Origin: Aurelia coerulea | Lineage: Eukaryota; Cnidaria; Scyphozoa; Semaeostomeae; Ulmaridae | Assembly: GCA_039566865.1 (NCBI GenBank) | Contig: CM076954.1 | Span: 10,114,001-10,178,000, forward strand | Direction: 5' to 3' | DNA length: 64,000 nt | Part shown: piece by piece, positions 22,047 through 32,698 of the stretch | How the letters are laid out: every line of letters begins with the position of its first letter | Numbering within the stretch: position 1 is the first letter of the stretch | Translations under genes and position numbers: made by a program | Notes under the pieces: generated by a model | Databases searched by the model: none | What the model was told of the DNA's origin: nothing | What the model saw: only the letters and a program-made list of their open reading frames with translations

Positions 22047-22850
22047 ACAATATGGTGTGGTTCATATGGTTTTCTGCACGTGATGACGTCAAACAGCAAC
22101 ACTCGCTCCAGCCATTTTGTTGCGCAAATGGCGGCAGTCAAGAAGCAAGATTTGGAGGTGAAAAATGGCGGAATTACGGCATAGAACTGCTGGCAAATGT
22201 TAGTTTTTCTTTCATTACGTCATTCTAGCCTCAAAAACGCTGAAGGAAGATTTTGAATTTTGACCAAACTTTTCTTTAAATATTCTACGTAGCAGTCTGG
22301 ATCGAGAAATATTTCTAATACATTTATATTCGATTAAGCTATAGTTCATTATACATTTCTATTCGCAGTATTTGATTAAGCTACGTTTGAGCTTCTATCA
22401 TAACTGTGCACCCTCAAAATTCATCAAATTTCTGCAAAAAGAATAAAGTTATTGCTCGACAGAGAATCTTTTTGAAAGAGTTAATATGTCTACTACTTGA
22501 AACCGGTGTAAAATTTTCCATTCAAAGGCTAGAACATCAAAGTGGTACAAATTAAACATAATTTATGATCCTACCTGTTCAAGTGAGAAATGTGAAAGCA
22601 AAGAGAATCCATCAAATTCATATTGCTTTCCATGGTATTCTATCACTGTCGGATGTCTCGTCTGAAGAGTAAAAGCAACGTATTAAGTTCTAAGAGACAC
22701 TGTGAGTGTAATGCTCTATTTAAGCATATAGGTGGTAAGTGTTAATTTTTATATGGATATGCAGTCCATTAAATAGGTTTCAAAAAAGTTCACGATCCAC
22801 TCCCCTAATCTAAAGATATTAATGAAACATTTTTTGCCACTGACACAATA
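22047..22850. other. Unassigned AT-rich stretch
   Basis: No gene or intact repeat is recognised. TGATGACGTCAAAC near 22081 contains a CRE-type palindrome. Confidence 0.4.
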
Positions 22851-23421
22851 CCGGGTGAACTAGAAAAAAGTTCCCGCTTTGAAAATTCATAGCATCAAGA
22901 GTAATTGATGGATTCTACTGAATCAATATTTGCTTGAAAGCCAAAAGATCGCAATAATTTTGTGATTTTTCTCGCCTTCTTAAGAGCACTGGAAAAATTC
23001 TCGGAAAAATTGGTATATTCAAATTTAGAAAAACTTTACGGTTTTTAAAAATGGCTGAAAAAGGCTTAAAATACTTGATCAAATCGTCAAATTGCCATGG
23101 GATTAAATCTTTAGTATCTGTTTGAGAATCTATACCTTATAACTCTTGAGAGAGGTGAAACGCCCGTACGTATTGTTCTGTGTGACGAGACTCCTAGCGA
23201 TTTGATCAAGTGTTTTAAGCCCTTTTTCAGTCAAGTTGCAACCGTGAAATTTTTGTAAAGTTAAATTTACCTATATTTGCAGTGCTCGTAAGAAGACGAG
23301 AAAAATCACAAAAACACTTTGATCTTTTGGCTTTTAACTAGAATTTTAATCATTCAAATCCATGAAGTACTTGTGTTGCTACGAATTTTTAAAAGTGAAA
23401 ATTTTTTTCTGGCTCACCCGG
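22851..23421. mobile_element. Mariner-type foldback MITE, 571 bp, terminus CCGGGTGAACTAG
   Basis: The left end CCGGGTGAACTAGAAAAAAG and the reverse-complemented right end CCGGGTGAGCCAGAAAAAAA are flanked by TA on both sides (22849-22850 and 23422-23423). The arms stay complementary far inward, for example TGTGATTTTTCTCG on the left against CGAGAAAAATCACA on the right, with a central spacer around 23090-23190. No coding capacity is seen. Its terminus resembles that of the element at 57568-58358. Confidence 0.78.
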
Positions 23422-23840
23422 TATGTTTAGGGAGACGATTCACACACTAAATTTTTAAGACAAAAACTTGGCTAGAGTATCCGCAATACAATTTCAATAG
23501 CTGGTAGCCTACTCGACATCAAACACTAGGAAAACTGGTTAGCCAATTATCGATAGCCAGATGGGAAACAGCTTGTGAAGCATTTGCGAACATCTATGAA
23601 ATGGTTGAGCATCGAGAAACCTATTACTTTTATTTCAAATCTTTGCCTTAGCAATGGGGTACTTCATTTGATACCCAAGGGAGGGAACAAAAACAAAGGT
23701 AATTGCGTGAAGGTGTGGTTTTCAAATATCTATATGCGTTGTCATCTTTCTTCGTTTTGGGACCAAGCAAAGTTATCAAATTGCAAATTTGCGAGGAAAA
23801 CGTCGAAAGAATAATAACTTGTTCACACATGCTCGCAAGA
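23422..23840. other. Short unassigned stretch
   Basis: No supported feature. It leads into a LINE C-terminal remnant. Confidence 0.4.
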
Positions 23841-24475
23841 AGATCGTATAGACCACTGGGTCATTTTTATAATTTGATAAAATCCCGTTCCCCAAATCAT
23901 TTGTTTGCTGAAATTCCCCCTGAGCGCAACGTACGCTACAATCTTCGAAATATTAAAAGTTTTGATCAAAATGTTGGAAGAACGGTGCGATACTCGAACA
24001 CCTACTTTTAAAATGCACCTTTTGAGTGGAATTTGCTTGATGGTGACACAAGAAACTCAATAATTAAATGTAAATTACGACGTCAACTTCTGAGTTTAAA
24101 TGTCAATTACTTGCTATGATAAGGCCCATTAAGAATTATGGTACAAAAGATATTGTCGGTGTTAGGCACTTGTGAAAATTGCGACTAAAATTTAGTGGAC
24201 TAAATGAGCATAGATTCAGACATAACTTTGACCTCGATTTTGACTGTCTAGATCCTGTCTGCCTGTGTGGTATTGCTAAAGAAGATAGTGAACATTTCCT
24301 CCTGCATTGTCCTATTTTTGAAAAAGCACGCAGAGGTCTCCTTGGCAGCTTATCAGATCTTCCTGGGTTAGATATAGCAGGACTGAAAAAACAAGCACCT
24401 CGTCAGTTCTTTTGCATTTACCTGTCAATAATTGACAGGCCAGTCTTTCTAATGTTTGCTGTCGAGTAACAACTC
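23841..24475 (+). pseudogene. CR1-like LINE C-terminal remnant
   Basis: Two broken plus-strand frames match the end of a CR1-group LINE protein. The first has RPLGHFYNLIKSRSPNHLF and VRYNLRNIKSFDQNVGRTVR, and ends FEWNLLDGDTRNSIIKCKL in a shifted frame. The second (24179-24469) has LNEHRFRHNFDLDFDCLDPV, then CLCGIAKEDSEHFLLHCP, the zinc-knuckle-like C-terminal tail found in many cnidarian CR1/Jockey-group elements. The RT itself is missing. Multiple stops make it a dead 5'-truncated copy. Confidence 0.65.
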
Positions 24476-24918
24476 AAATTTCATAATATTATTACAGAAA
24501 ATCTAGCCAACCTTTTCACTTCAAATTTGGCGGTGTCGCCGTGAACATATAGTGAAAATGACAAAATACATCGATCAAAAACATTTGGATTAGCGGAGTG
24601 GAATTTTTTTTTTATACATCATTCAATAACTTACAATACATATTACATTCAACGTTACTTACAAAATACCATACCCTACTACTAATACAATACCAATTGG
24701 AGCGAAAACTACGGCTACCTCATGGCAACATAAAACAGGAAATACGAACATACCACTGCACGTAACTGCTAGAGAGAAGTTCTTCTGATACCTATACAAA
24801 TTATCAAAATGAGCTTTCCCCCAACCTTAGAAAGCAAACGATAGTGCTTAATACATAGTTTGATTGCCATGAACATTGTTAATATCATACATTTTTTCCA
24901 AATTTCGATAGACCGATT
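24476..24918. other. Unassigned, T-run that may be an antisense poly(A) tail
   Basis: A run of T at about 24605-24615 followed by ATACATCATTCAATAAC could be the 3' tail of a minus-strand retroelement extending to about 24900. No coding match was found. TSD 24908-24918 belongs to the next element. Confidence 0.3.
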
Positions 24919-25157
24919 AGCCTACGCATAGACCCATTATCCCAAAGGAGGAAAGGGTCTACGAAACAAAGAGCAAAGGCTTGCTACGGCCGCCCAATTA
25001 CTCATTATAATCCCCTTTTCGAATTAGTTGTGAAACGCGTTGAAACAAAGGCTGCATAAATTAAGTTTCCAGAAATCTAGAAACCTCAGTAGCAAGCCCT
25101 CACCCCCCGCCTCGCAGACCCTTTCCTCCTTTGGGATAATGGGTCTACGCGTAGGTT
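24919..25157. mobile_element. 239-bp MITE with ~45-bp TIRs and 11-bp target duplication (Mutator-like)
   Basis: The left end AGCCTACGCATAGACCCATT pairs with the reverse-complemented right end AACCTACGCGTAGACCCATT. The arms continue through ATCCCAAAGGAGGAAAGGGT for about 45 bp with about three mismatches. ATAGACCGATT flanks both sides exactly (24908-24918 and 25158-25168). Target duplications of 9-11 bp and long TIRs are typical of MULEs. The interior is non-coding. Confidence 0.78.
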
Positions 25158-25168
25158 ATAGACCGATT

Positions 25169-28100
25169 GGTTCGAGAGCAATTAATAAATCTCTGGAGGG
25201 AAGGATTTCTGAAAAACGGCTTTCCGTGTTCATTAGAGTGGACAGCAGAGTTACCCTAAACTTTCCTCAAAGCTATGCTTGCGTCGGCATTGCAGTATGC
25301 AGTGATGTAAGATGAAGAAAGACGAATGTTACCTTGAAATTCGTAGAGGGCTGAACAGACAGTCGATAACTTCTAAGCTTGTCTGCGTTATTAGTATCAG
25401 GATCGCAAAGAGGTATTTTCTGTGAAAAACACATACGAAAGTTAACTGCTGCAAGTAGACATTTGCATACACACAGTTTCATTGTAACGTGAAAATAAAC
25501 AAAAAACAAATAATTATTATTATTATTATAAAGTCTATAAACAATTGAGCTTCGAACAGAGCGTTTGTGTGAAGTTTTTTGTACACCAAAGCAATCTATT
25601 TGAAGCACAATTATCAATATCCATGCTTGCCTGTTTCAAATGAAATACTGTGAAACACGCTTGCAACAAGATTGTTTGTGCATACAAAAGAAGTACTTCC
25701 TAGAACTTCAAAAGACAGTTTCAACAATAGCTGGCAGTGGTTTTTGCCATTCGCTTTTTAGGTAAAAGGCGAATCGAAACGGAACTTTTATTGCAATTGA
25801 AATTGAATATTGGTAAAATTAAGAAAGCTTTTTTTATGAAAGAACTGTTGCAGCCAAGTTATCGTAACGATCACAGCAACAGCCAAAATTTGTAGTTGTT
25901 ATCTTTGAATATCTAGGAATGCTCAACCAATCACATCAGTGACAGCAAACAATTTCAACACAGGGAAAAGGACGCCCACTGTACTGTGGAGCTGAAATGA
26001 CAAAAAGTCAATATACAGAGGTTGCTTTATGTGGATCCATTTTGCCTCCTTCCTTCAATTTAACGATATACCGTACAAGATGCAAGATCAAAATTGCTTT
26101 GCTTAGAAATAAAGCTATCATCTCTTACGCTGTAAGGAGACTGTTGAGGCTAAGGTACGGGCTTGTCCAACTCAATTCATCGAAAATCTGTTCAGACGGA
26201 CTGATAAGTCAGGAAAAACAAACTCATTAACTACATCTGATTCGTGTGAATGTATAGGTCATTTGTGTGGATGCACATGTAACCATGCATGTGCAAGTAA
26301 CTGTGTATGTTGTATAATAACGACAAGAGATATAACCACCAGCCTTTGTAACTTTTACTCAAATATCAGAGGCAAATAAATTCTTAACATTTCAATGTTC
26401 TATCTCTGATCAAGTGACCACAGTAATACCATATTTAGAGAGAAGTCAACAAAAGAAAGCTAAAAATGACCGTAGATTTGGTGCTGTTTGTCCGTTGTTC
26501 TCAAACATGCATCTGATACTTTGATTGCTTCGATTGCTTCGATTGCTTCGATTGCTTCGATTACTTCGACCTGATGTTTCGATTGCTTCTGATGTGAACT
26601 TTTATTTGATATGTTTATATATTTTTCATATTAGCTGACATCAGCAAAATTCAAAATATATGATGTCATTCATATTTATGACGTCATCGATCTAATAAAA
26701 AGTGTACATTATAAAAATATTTGTCTTATTTGCTTTATCTTATTAATTTGATTCATTTTTAGTCTATATCTACCCGATAAAAGGACAGGGCTTGCAAAAA
26801 CCTGCGATGAAAATAAATGCATGCAAGAAAATGCTAATTTAAAGCTAACTGTGCTAAAAATAGAACTAATTTTTGAAAGGGATATATTTTGGATCTATGA
26901 CGTGTTTTCTACTATTTAACAACAAATTTGGAGAAAATTAAATAGAATTTTTCTAAGAAGGAATACATTTTGCCAATTTTCCTTTGTTTTTCGGTTGCCT
27001 GGCAGCGAATCACGTGACAAATTTATGGTCATTGTAATTGTTAGAATAGTCAACTGTCTAAAGAACAATAGCGGTAGGTCTTATTGTTATATCTTTTGTA
27101 GTTTCGGAGGAAAAGAGGGGGGGCGAAAAATGTCCCCTCCCTCCATGCTAAGTACCTAAAAAATTGCCCAATTTAAAGCACGAGGCGGTTTCAAAGCAGT
27201 GGCATAACGGAGGGAGAGGGATTTTTCAGCCCAGTGCCCCCCCCCCAAGTTCAAACCATTTGTAAAATGATATGATACACACACAAAACCATGTCCAGTT
27301 AAAACGTGAGGCTAATGATTTCCAACATATGCGTTATCTGGGCCAACAGTATGACCAAGGCGATTTAATGTGTGTATCGAAATAGGGAATTCTGGAGGTG
27401 AAGACCTCAGGAAAATGTTGAGGATATGCCTGCTACTTTGGCATAGCAAACATCTCCTGATTTCATTCCAACTTTTCGAGAAAACATCATTCACTTCTGC
27501 TCAGAAAGGCTATCTCTGTCCCATTTTGCCATGTCAAACTGGAATCATTGACAAATTTTGTACATGTTTTTTATGCATCATCACCTTCAGAAAAAGTTTT
27601 GCAAAAGTACAATGCTTCTCAGAACCCAGTGTTTGCCTACCCCAATAGAGAAGCCTTGACGATTATGTGATATTTCATGTGGGAACATTTCTAAGAACAC
27701 CAACCTTAAATTTGGCGTAGAAGGACTCTTCCAATCACATTCCACTTCTTTCATAAAATTCATACTTTACTGTATATATCCAGCAACTTTCTAATCGATC
27801 AAAATAACCTTGAGGATCATATTTAGACGAAAGGGACAAATGCCTACATCCCCTCGCAATGCCATTACTCAAAGTCTCTTTTGACGGAAAGTGCATAAAT
27901 CTACGATAAAAATGACACTTATTTCCATTTTCGTAAAAAAACAATAACTTTATGAAAGTTCCATGCATATGCAGATTCCTCAGTCTATTATTTCAGAATA
28001 GGTTACAACTGCGAGTTAAACAACAATATTTTCCATTCATTTACACTGAGATACAGGCAGGCGTGGGGCCCTTTGTCCTTTCCAAGAGTTCCAAGAGTCA

Positions 28101-28746
28101 ACGTCTCAAATAACATCCGTAAACAAACGGAACCGATGCTTAAAGGGAATGTAACATATAAAAGTGGCTCAAGCAATTCGCGGTCAAATTCTAACCTATC
28201 AGATATCAGTATTTCCTGTTGACCTAGATCAGTTACCCAAATATGGTGCGGCATTTGTCATAGTCCATTGTATTTGCACGGCTATTTTTATCATGGGCAT
28301 ATATATGCTTAGATTCCCACTAAAAATGGACATATATATGCTTATGCTTAGATCTACACTAAAAATAGAAAATATCCGCATATATTGAAATTATCAACAA
28401 GGCTTTAAAATAAACCAGAAGTGCAACTTATCGCACACCTTTACCCATGAAAAAGTGAGTATATTTGGCATGTAGATTGAATTAAAAAGACATTACCACT
28501 TCTCCCTTGTAGACATTATGTACAACCCATTTTTGCTTATGTTCTGTGAGGCATCCACAGTTTTGTCGATTTTGACTCTGAAAAAAAAGCATTGAAATTG
28601 AAAAAGGGCTACTTGAGTAGATCTAAACAGATAAATCAAACTGTAAAATTTGAAACAAGAGGATGAAGTGGATATGGCTTGAATAAAAAAGGTGAAGGAC
28701 AGCACTTTTAGTTCATATAATGAATTAGAACTTTGAGTTACATTCT
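25169..28746. other. Long unassigned stretch with minor repeats
   Basis: No gene could be supported over 3.6 kb. Small features are a short ATT run near 25517, a 9-bp tandem repeat at 26523-26567, a pair of CRE-like palindromes at 26661-26686, a G-run plus C-run patch at 27115-27245 that resembles MITE debris (CAGTGGCATAACGGAGGG), and a short direct repeat ACATATATATGCTTA near 28300-28345. Confidence 0.4.
26523..26567 (+). repeat. Tandem 9-bp repeat GATTGCTTC
   Basis: Four exact copies and one variant (GATTACTTC) stand head to tail, with another copy at 26581. Non-coding short tandem repeat. Confidence 0.85.
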
Positions 28747-29141
28747 GCCGTAAAAGCTCTATTAAACCCACTTCTCTAATAATCCCCTCCCCTTTGAGCA
28801 AAAATGTTAAATAGCTACTCTTTCTATTAAGCCCCCCCCCCCCACTTATATCAAATTCAAGAGATCACCACAGATTATCCATTTATTGAGCTAAATAAGT
28901 TTGCATGTTAATTTTAATATGGTTTGAGATAAAACTGTGTCGAATTTATGTCCTTGACTCGTAAAATTGTGCGTAGAATACGCAAAACATGGCGCAAACG
29001 AACTAAACAGCTATCATATATATCCTTGTCATTTGATTTTTTGAATAAGCCCCCCTCACTAACAAAGCTCCCTTTCTTTTAAGTCCCTCTGGATGGTCTG
29101 AAATTAAATAATTCATCGGGGGCTTAATAGAGCGCTTACAG
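28747..29141 (+). mobile_element. MITE family 1, copy 2
   Basis: Starts CCGTAAAAGCTCTATTAAAC and ends GGGGGCTTAATAGAGCGC followed by TTACAG, so the ends form imperfect inverted repeats. The interior matches 7245-7640 (TTTGAGATAAAACTGTGTCG, GCATGTTAATTTTAATATGG). Possible 4-bp CATT duplications flank it (28741-28744 and 29142-29145), but the exact edge is uncertain. Confidence 0.72.
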
Positions 29142-29145
29142 CATT

Positions 29146-29517
29146 TTAACTTTTTATCAACATCACAGCTGGATGTCCCCCCCCCCCCTCTTTTTCTCTA
29201 AAACTTCAAGAAATATAACAATGAAATGAGACTTACACCGATTGTTCTTTGGACAATTAGCTTTATAAACCAACAATAGAGGTTAAATTGGTTACGTGGA
29301 TCGTTGCTAAGTAGCCAAAAACAATGGAAAAATAGTAACAATAGGTTAAAGTAGAAATGATAAAAATTTAGCAACTGACTTAAAAAGCAAAATTCGTCCA
29401 GATTAACATACAGATAACAGGCTGAATTGTAGCCAAAAGTAGCAAGTAAGAGTAGAGAAAGATATTTACACAAACATTTTTCAATTCAACTTTCAAATCT
29501 TGCTAATTAACAGCAAT
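29146..29517. other. Unassigned stretch with C-run
   Basis: A C-run at about 29177-29189. Nothing else recognisable. Confidence 0.4.
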
Positions 29518-29549
29518 AGACCATTTCGCAATTTGGAGAAAGGGACTGA
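29518..29549 (-). repeat. Small repeat 'CAATTTGGAGA', copy X part 1 of 3
   Basis: CATTTCGCAATTTGGAGAAA is the terminus of the ~150-bp repeat seen whole at 45381-45530. It is cut off after ACTGA (29545-29549) by the LINE at 29550-34479. Confidence 0.75.
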
Positions 29550-29718
29550 TTCATTCATTCATTCATTTTAATTTCTTTAAGCACGGTAACCCCGTCAATC
29601 GATAGATTGCTTTTCAGGGGGCCGTGCATAAAACGTTACAAATTAAGTTAAAAATAAATGCAAAGTAAAACCCTAATTTAATTACAATAATGAACAAATG
29701 AATAAATAAATAAATAAA

Positions 29719-32665
29719 CTATTTTTTTAAAGCTTCTTTAAATGCTTTCAATGAGGATGCCTGCTTGACTTCACAACCCAAGAGGTTCCAAACTCCAGCA
29801 CCACGATATGAGAAAGCTCGCTGACCATTACTTGCTCTCATTAGTGGGACTTGAAGATCAGTTGCGGTGTTTCTCAAATTTTTCCTACTGCATGTCGAAT
29901 TTTTAATGAACATTTCTGACAGGTAATCAGGAGCAAGGTCATTTATCGATTTGTAAACCATGCAAGCTGTCTCGGTTTTTATCATATCTGCTACAGTAGG
30001 CCAATTCAAACTTTTAATCAAAGCACTAGCAGAAGAATCCTAACTGCTGTTGGTCACAATTCTAGCTGCGCGGTTTTGAAGTTTTTGCAGCACCTGCAAC
30101 CCTGTCCCCCCACATGCCCCCCAGACTGAACAGCAGTAGCGGAGATGCGGTTCAACGATACCACGATACATTTTAGAGAGAGTGTCTTTTGGAAGTAACT
30201 TCTTGGCATATTTGAGAAATCCAATAGCACGAGAAACCTTAGATCGTACAAAATGGATATGTTCATCCCAAGCTAAATGTTTATCAATTTGCATCCCTAA
30301 ATACTTGACCTTATCAACCATTTCAACTTCAGAGCCACCAATAGAAAATAATGGTGGTTCCACTGATTTTGTCGAAATCTTCTTAAGGTTAGGCCGAGAT
30401 CCAATGACCATCGCCTGTGTCTTCAGGACATTCAATGATAACTTATTGCCTTGGAGCCATTCCCTTAAAGAATCAAGTTCTTTGTTAAGCGTCACGTTCA
30501 GATCGCTGACGTTCCTTGCAGAAAAGGAGATACTGGTATCATCAGCATACATAGTCACCTGGCAGTTGTCCAGACAAAACGGAAGGTCATTGATATAAAG
30601 TATAAAAAGAAGAGGCCCAAGACAAGATCCTTGTGGAACACCACAGTGTATTTCTTCTATTCGTGACGAAACACCATTGACCTTGCATAACTGCCATCTG
30701 TCTTGGAGATATGATGTAAACCATGCATGCTCGATACCAGAAATCCCATATTCCTGCATCTTTTTTAGCAGGATATCATGATCTACAGTATCAAACGCTT
30801 TCTGTCGGTCTATGAACACCAATGCAGTGTATTTCCCAGTATCCATGTTCTTATACCAATCGTTAGTGCAGGACAGGAGACTTGTTACAACAGAGTACAG
30901 GCGTCTAAAACCGGATTGTTTAGAAAACAAGTGTTTGTTTGTATCCAAGTACTTATAGAGTTGGTTGAAGATCATTTTTTCAAAAATTCTCGAAAGAACA
31001 GGGAGAACAGATATAGGTCTGTAATTAGAACGATCATCAGTTTGACCACTTTTGAAAATAGGAGCAACCCTAGCAATTTTCCAAGAATCTGGAAAAACTC
31101 CTGTGGCAATAGACAGATTAAATATATCACAGAGGGAGTCTGAAATAACTGGGAGACCGATCTTCAAAAAATGATTTGCTATGCAGTCAGTGCCAAAACC
31201 CATAGATGTTTTGAATTTCCCAAAGACACTTGCGACCTGGTGTGAATTTACAGGTTGAAAGTGAAACCGTGTTCCTTCTGGATTTACGGAATATTTACCC
31301 TCAAAAAGGGGGTTTTGTGTGGCAGGAATTTTCTTACTAAGGTCTTCACCGACGTTACAAAAATAGGTGTTCATATGTTCTGCGATAGCTTCATGATTGA
31401 AAATTTTTTCCCCATCAACATCTAGAGTTGTAATCTGCGTGGTCTTTGACTTTTTTTTTAATACCAAATTGATAGTTTTCCACGTACTTTTAATGTCACC
31501 TTCATTAGAAGCAATTTTGTTCGAGAAACAATCGCGCTTCAGATCAATATTGACCTTATTTACTTTATTTCTCATTTGTTTATACGCATCAAATAAAACT
31601 TCAGATTTAGATTTAATAGCTTGCTTTCTCAGTTTGTCCCTTGATGCACATAAAAGTTTGAACTCTTTGGTTATCCATGGACAGAATCTTTCTGAAACTC
31701 GCCTACTGCGTAAGGGAGCATGTTTCTCAAGTACAAGGGAAAACATAGATGTCCATTGTTCCACTATGATGTTAACATCATCAGTATGTGAGACTATGCC
31801 TTTCCAATCTATTTTTTGCAAATCGTCAAGAAATTCAGCTTTGCTAAAGTTTTTCATTTGCCTGGTACTGACATTTGTGTGCTGTTTTTTTACCCCATCC
31901 CGAAATTTTCTAACACTGTAGACTAGATAATGATCACTGATACTAGTTTGATGTACGCCAGATACTACTATGTTTGACTTGTTAGTAGTGGCAATATGGT
32001 CAATCAAAGTAGAGGAGATCCAGTGTTTCTCTCGTTGCTGTTTTAATTAATTGATGAAAGCCGAAACGTTCGTATATCTCTGTCAAGCGTTTTGAATGCG
32101 GTAAAAGGTCAGTATTCAGGCAATCATGATCAGAGGACTTTGGAAGCAAATCACAGTTTGTATCTCCTAAAAGAATAGTTTCCTTACCTTCTTTATCAAG
32201 GAATTGAAGGCTTTCCTCCAAAAGACGAAAATTATCAACTGCCTCATTCGGAGGGCGCTACCAAGCCAAAACAACGAAAGGTGCAGACCTAACTGGTTTT
32301 ACTTCAATACACAAAGCCTCAAGCGTGGATTTAAGAAGATCATTGCGGACAGTGCATTTATCAAAGAGGGTATCTTTTATGTAAACTGCAACTCCGCCAC
32401 CGTTACGGTTGCGATCACATCTCTTGATCGTGTAGCCATCTATGCTGACAAGATCATCATGCACATTTTTATCAATTTTTGTTTCATTTATGGCAAGTAT
32501 GTGTATGCCAAGCTCTTTAATCAATAAACGGATCTCGTCGATATGTAGCATTAGGCTATTTACGTTCAAGGATGCCACCACCATACCTTTCCTGCTACCA
32601 AGTCCGGTAGCACCAGGGGAACCAGCCGCAGGAGCCACCGTTGGAACCCCCTGTGAAGGAGTCAA
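29719..32665 (-). pseudogene. LINE-1 ORF2: AP-like endonuclease plus reverse transcriptase, broken
   Basis: The EEP endonuclease starts near 32580 with MVVASLNVNSLMLHIDEIRL, then HILAINETKID carries the catalytic Glu and CDRNRNGGGVAVYIK follows. A TAG at 32258-32260 replaces the Tyr expected in AWYRPP. A one-base insertion near 32012 breaks RETLDSSTLIDHI. The RT frame (32007-30040) holds SNYRPISVLPVLSRIFEKM, TALVFIDRQKAFDTVDHDIL (Arg where Leu is usual), EIHCGVPQGSCLGPLLFILY and the catalytic VTMYADDTSISFSA. A further in-frame TAG at 30040-30042 interrupts the end before ALIKSLNWPTVADM, which continues to the normal C-terminus at 29719. It would nick DNA and copy element RNA. The defects are point changes only. 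Confidence 0.88.
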
Positions 32666-32698
32666 GCGGACATCCCCGTTATTGTTATCAGTACTGAG

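Noticed and set aside
26523..26590. CRISPR-like array
   Set aside because: The 9-bp units are contiguous without spacers in a eukaryotic context.
27113..27250. A complete MITE in the G-run/C-run patch
   Set aside because: Only one end-like motif (CAGTGGCATAACGG) is visible; no matching terminus or duplication was found.
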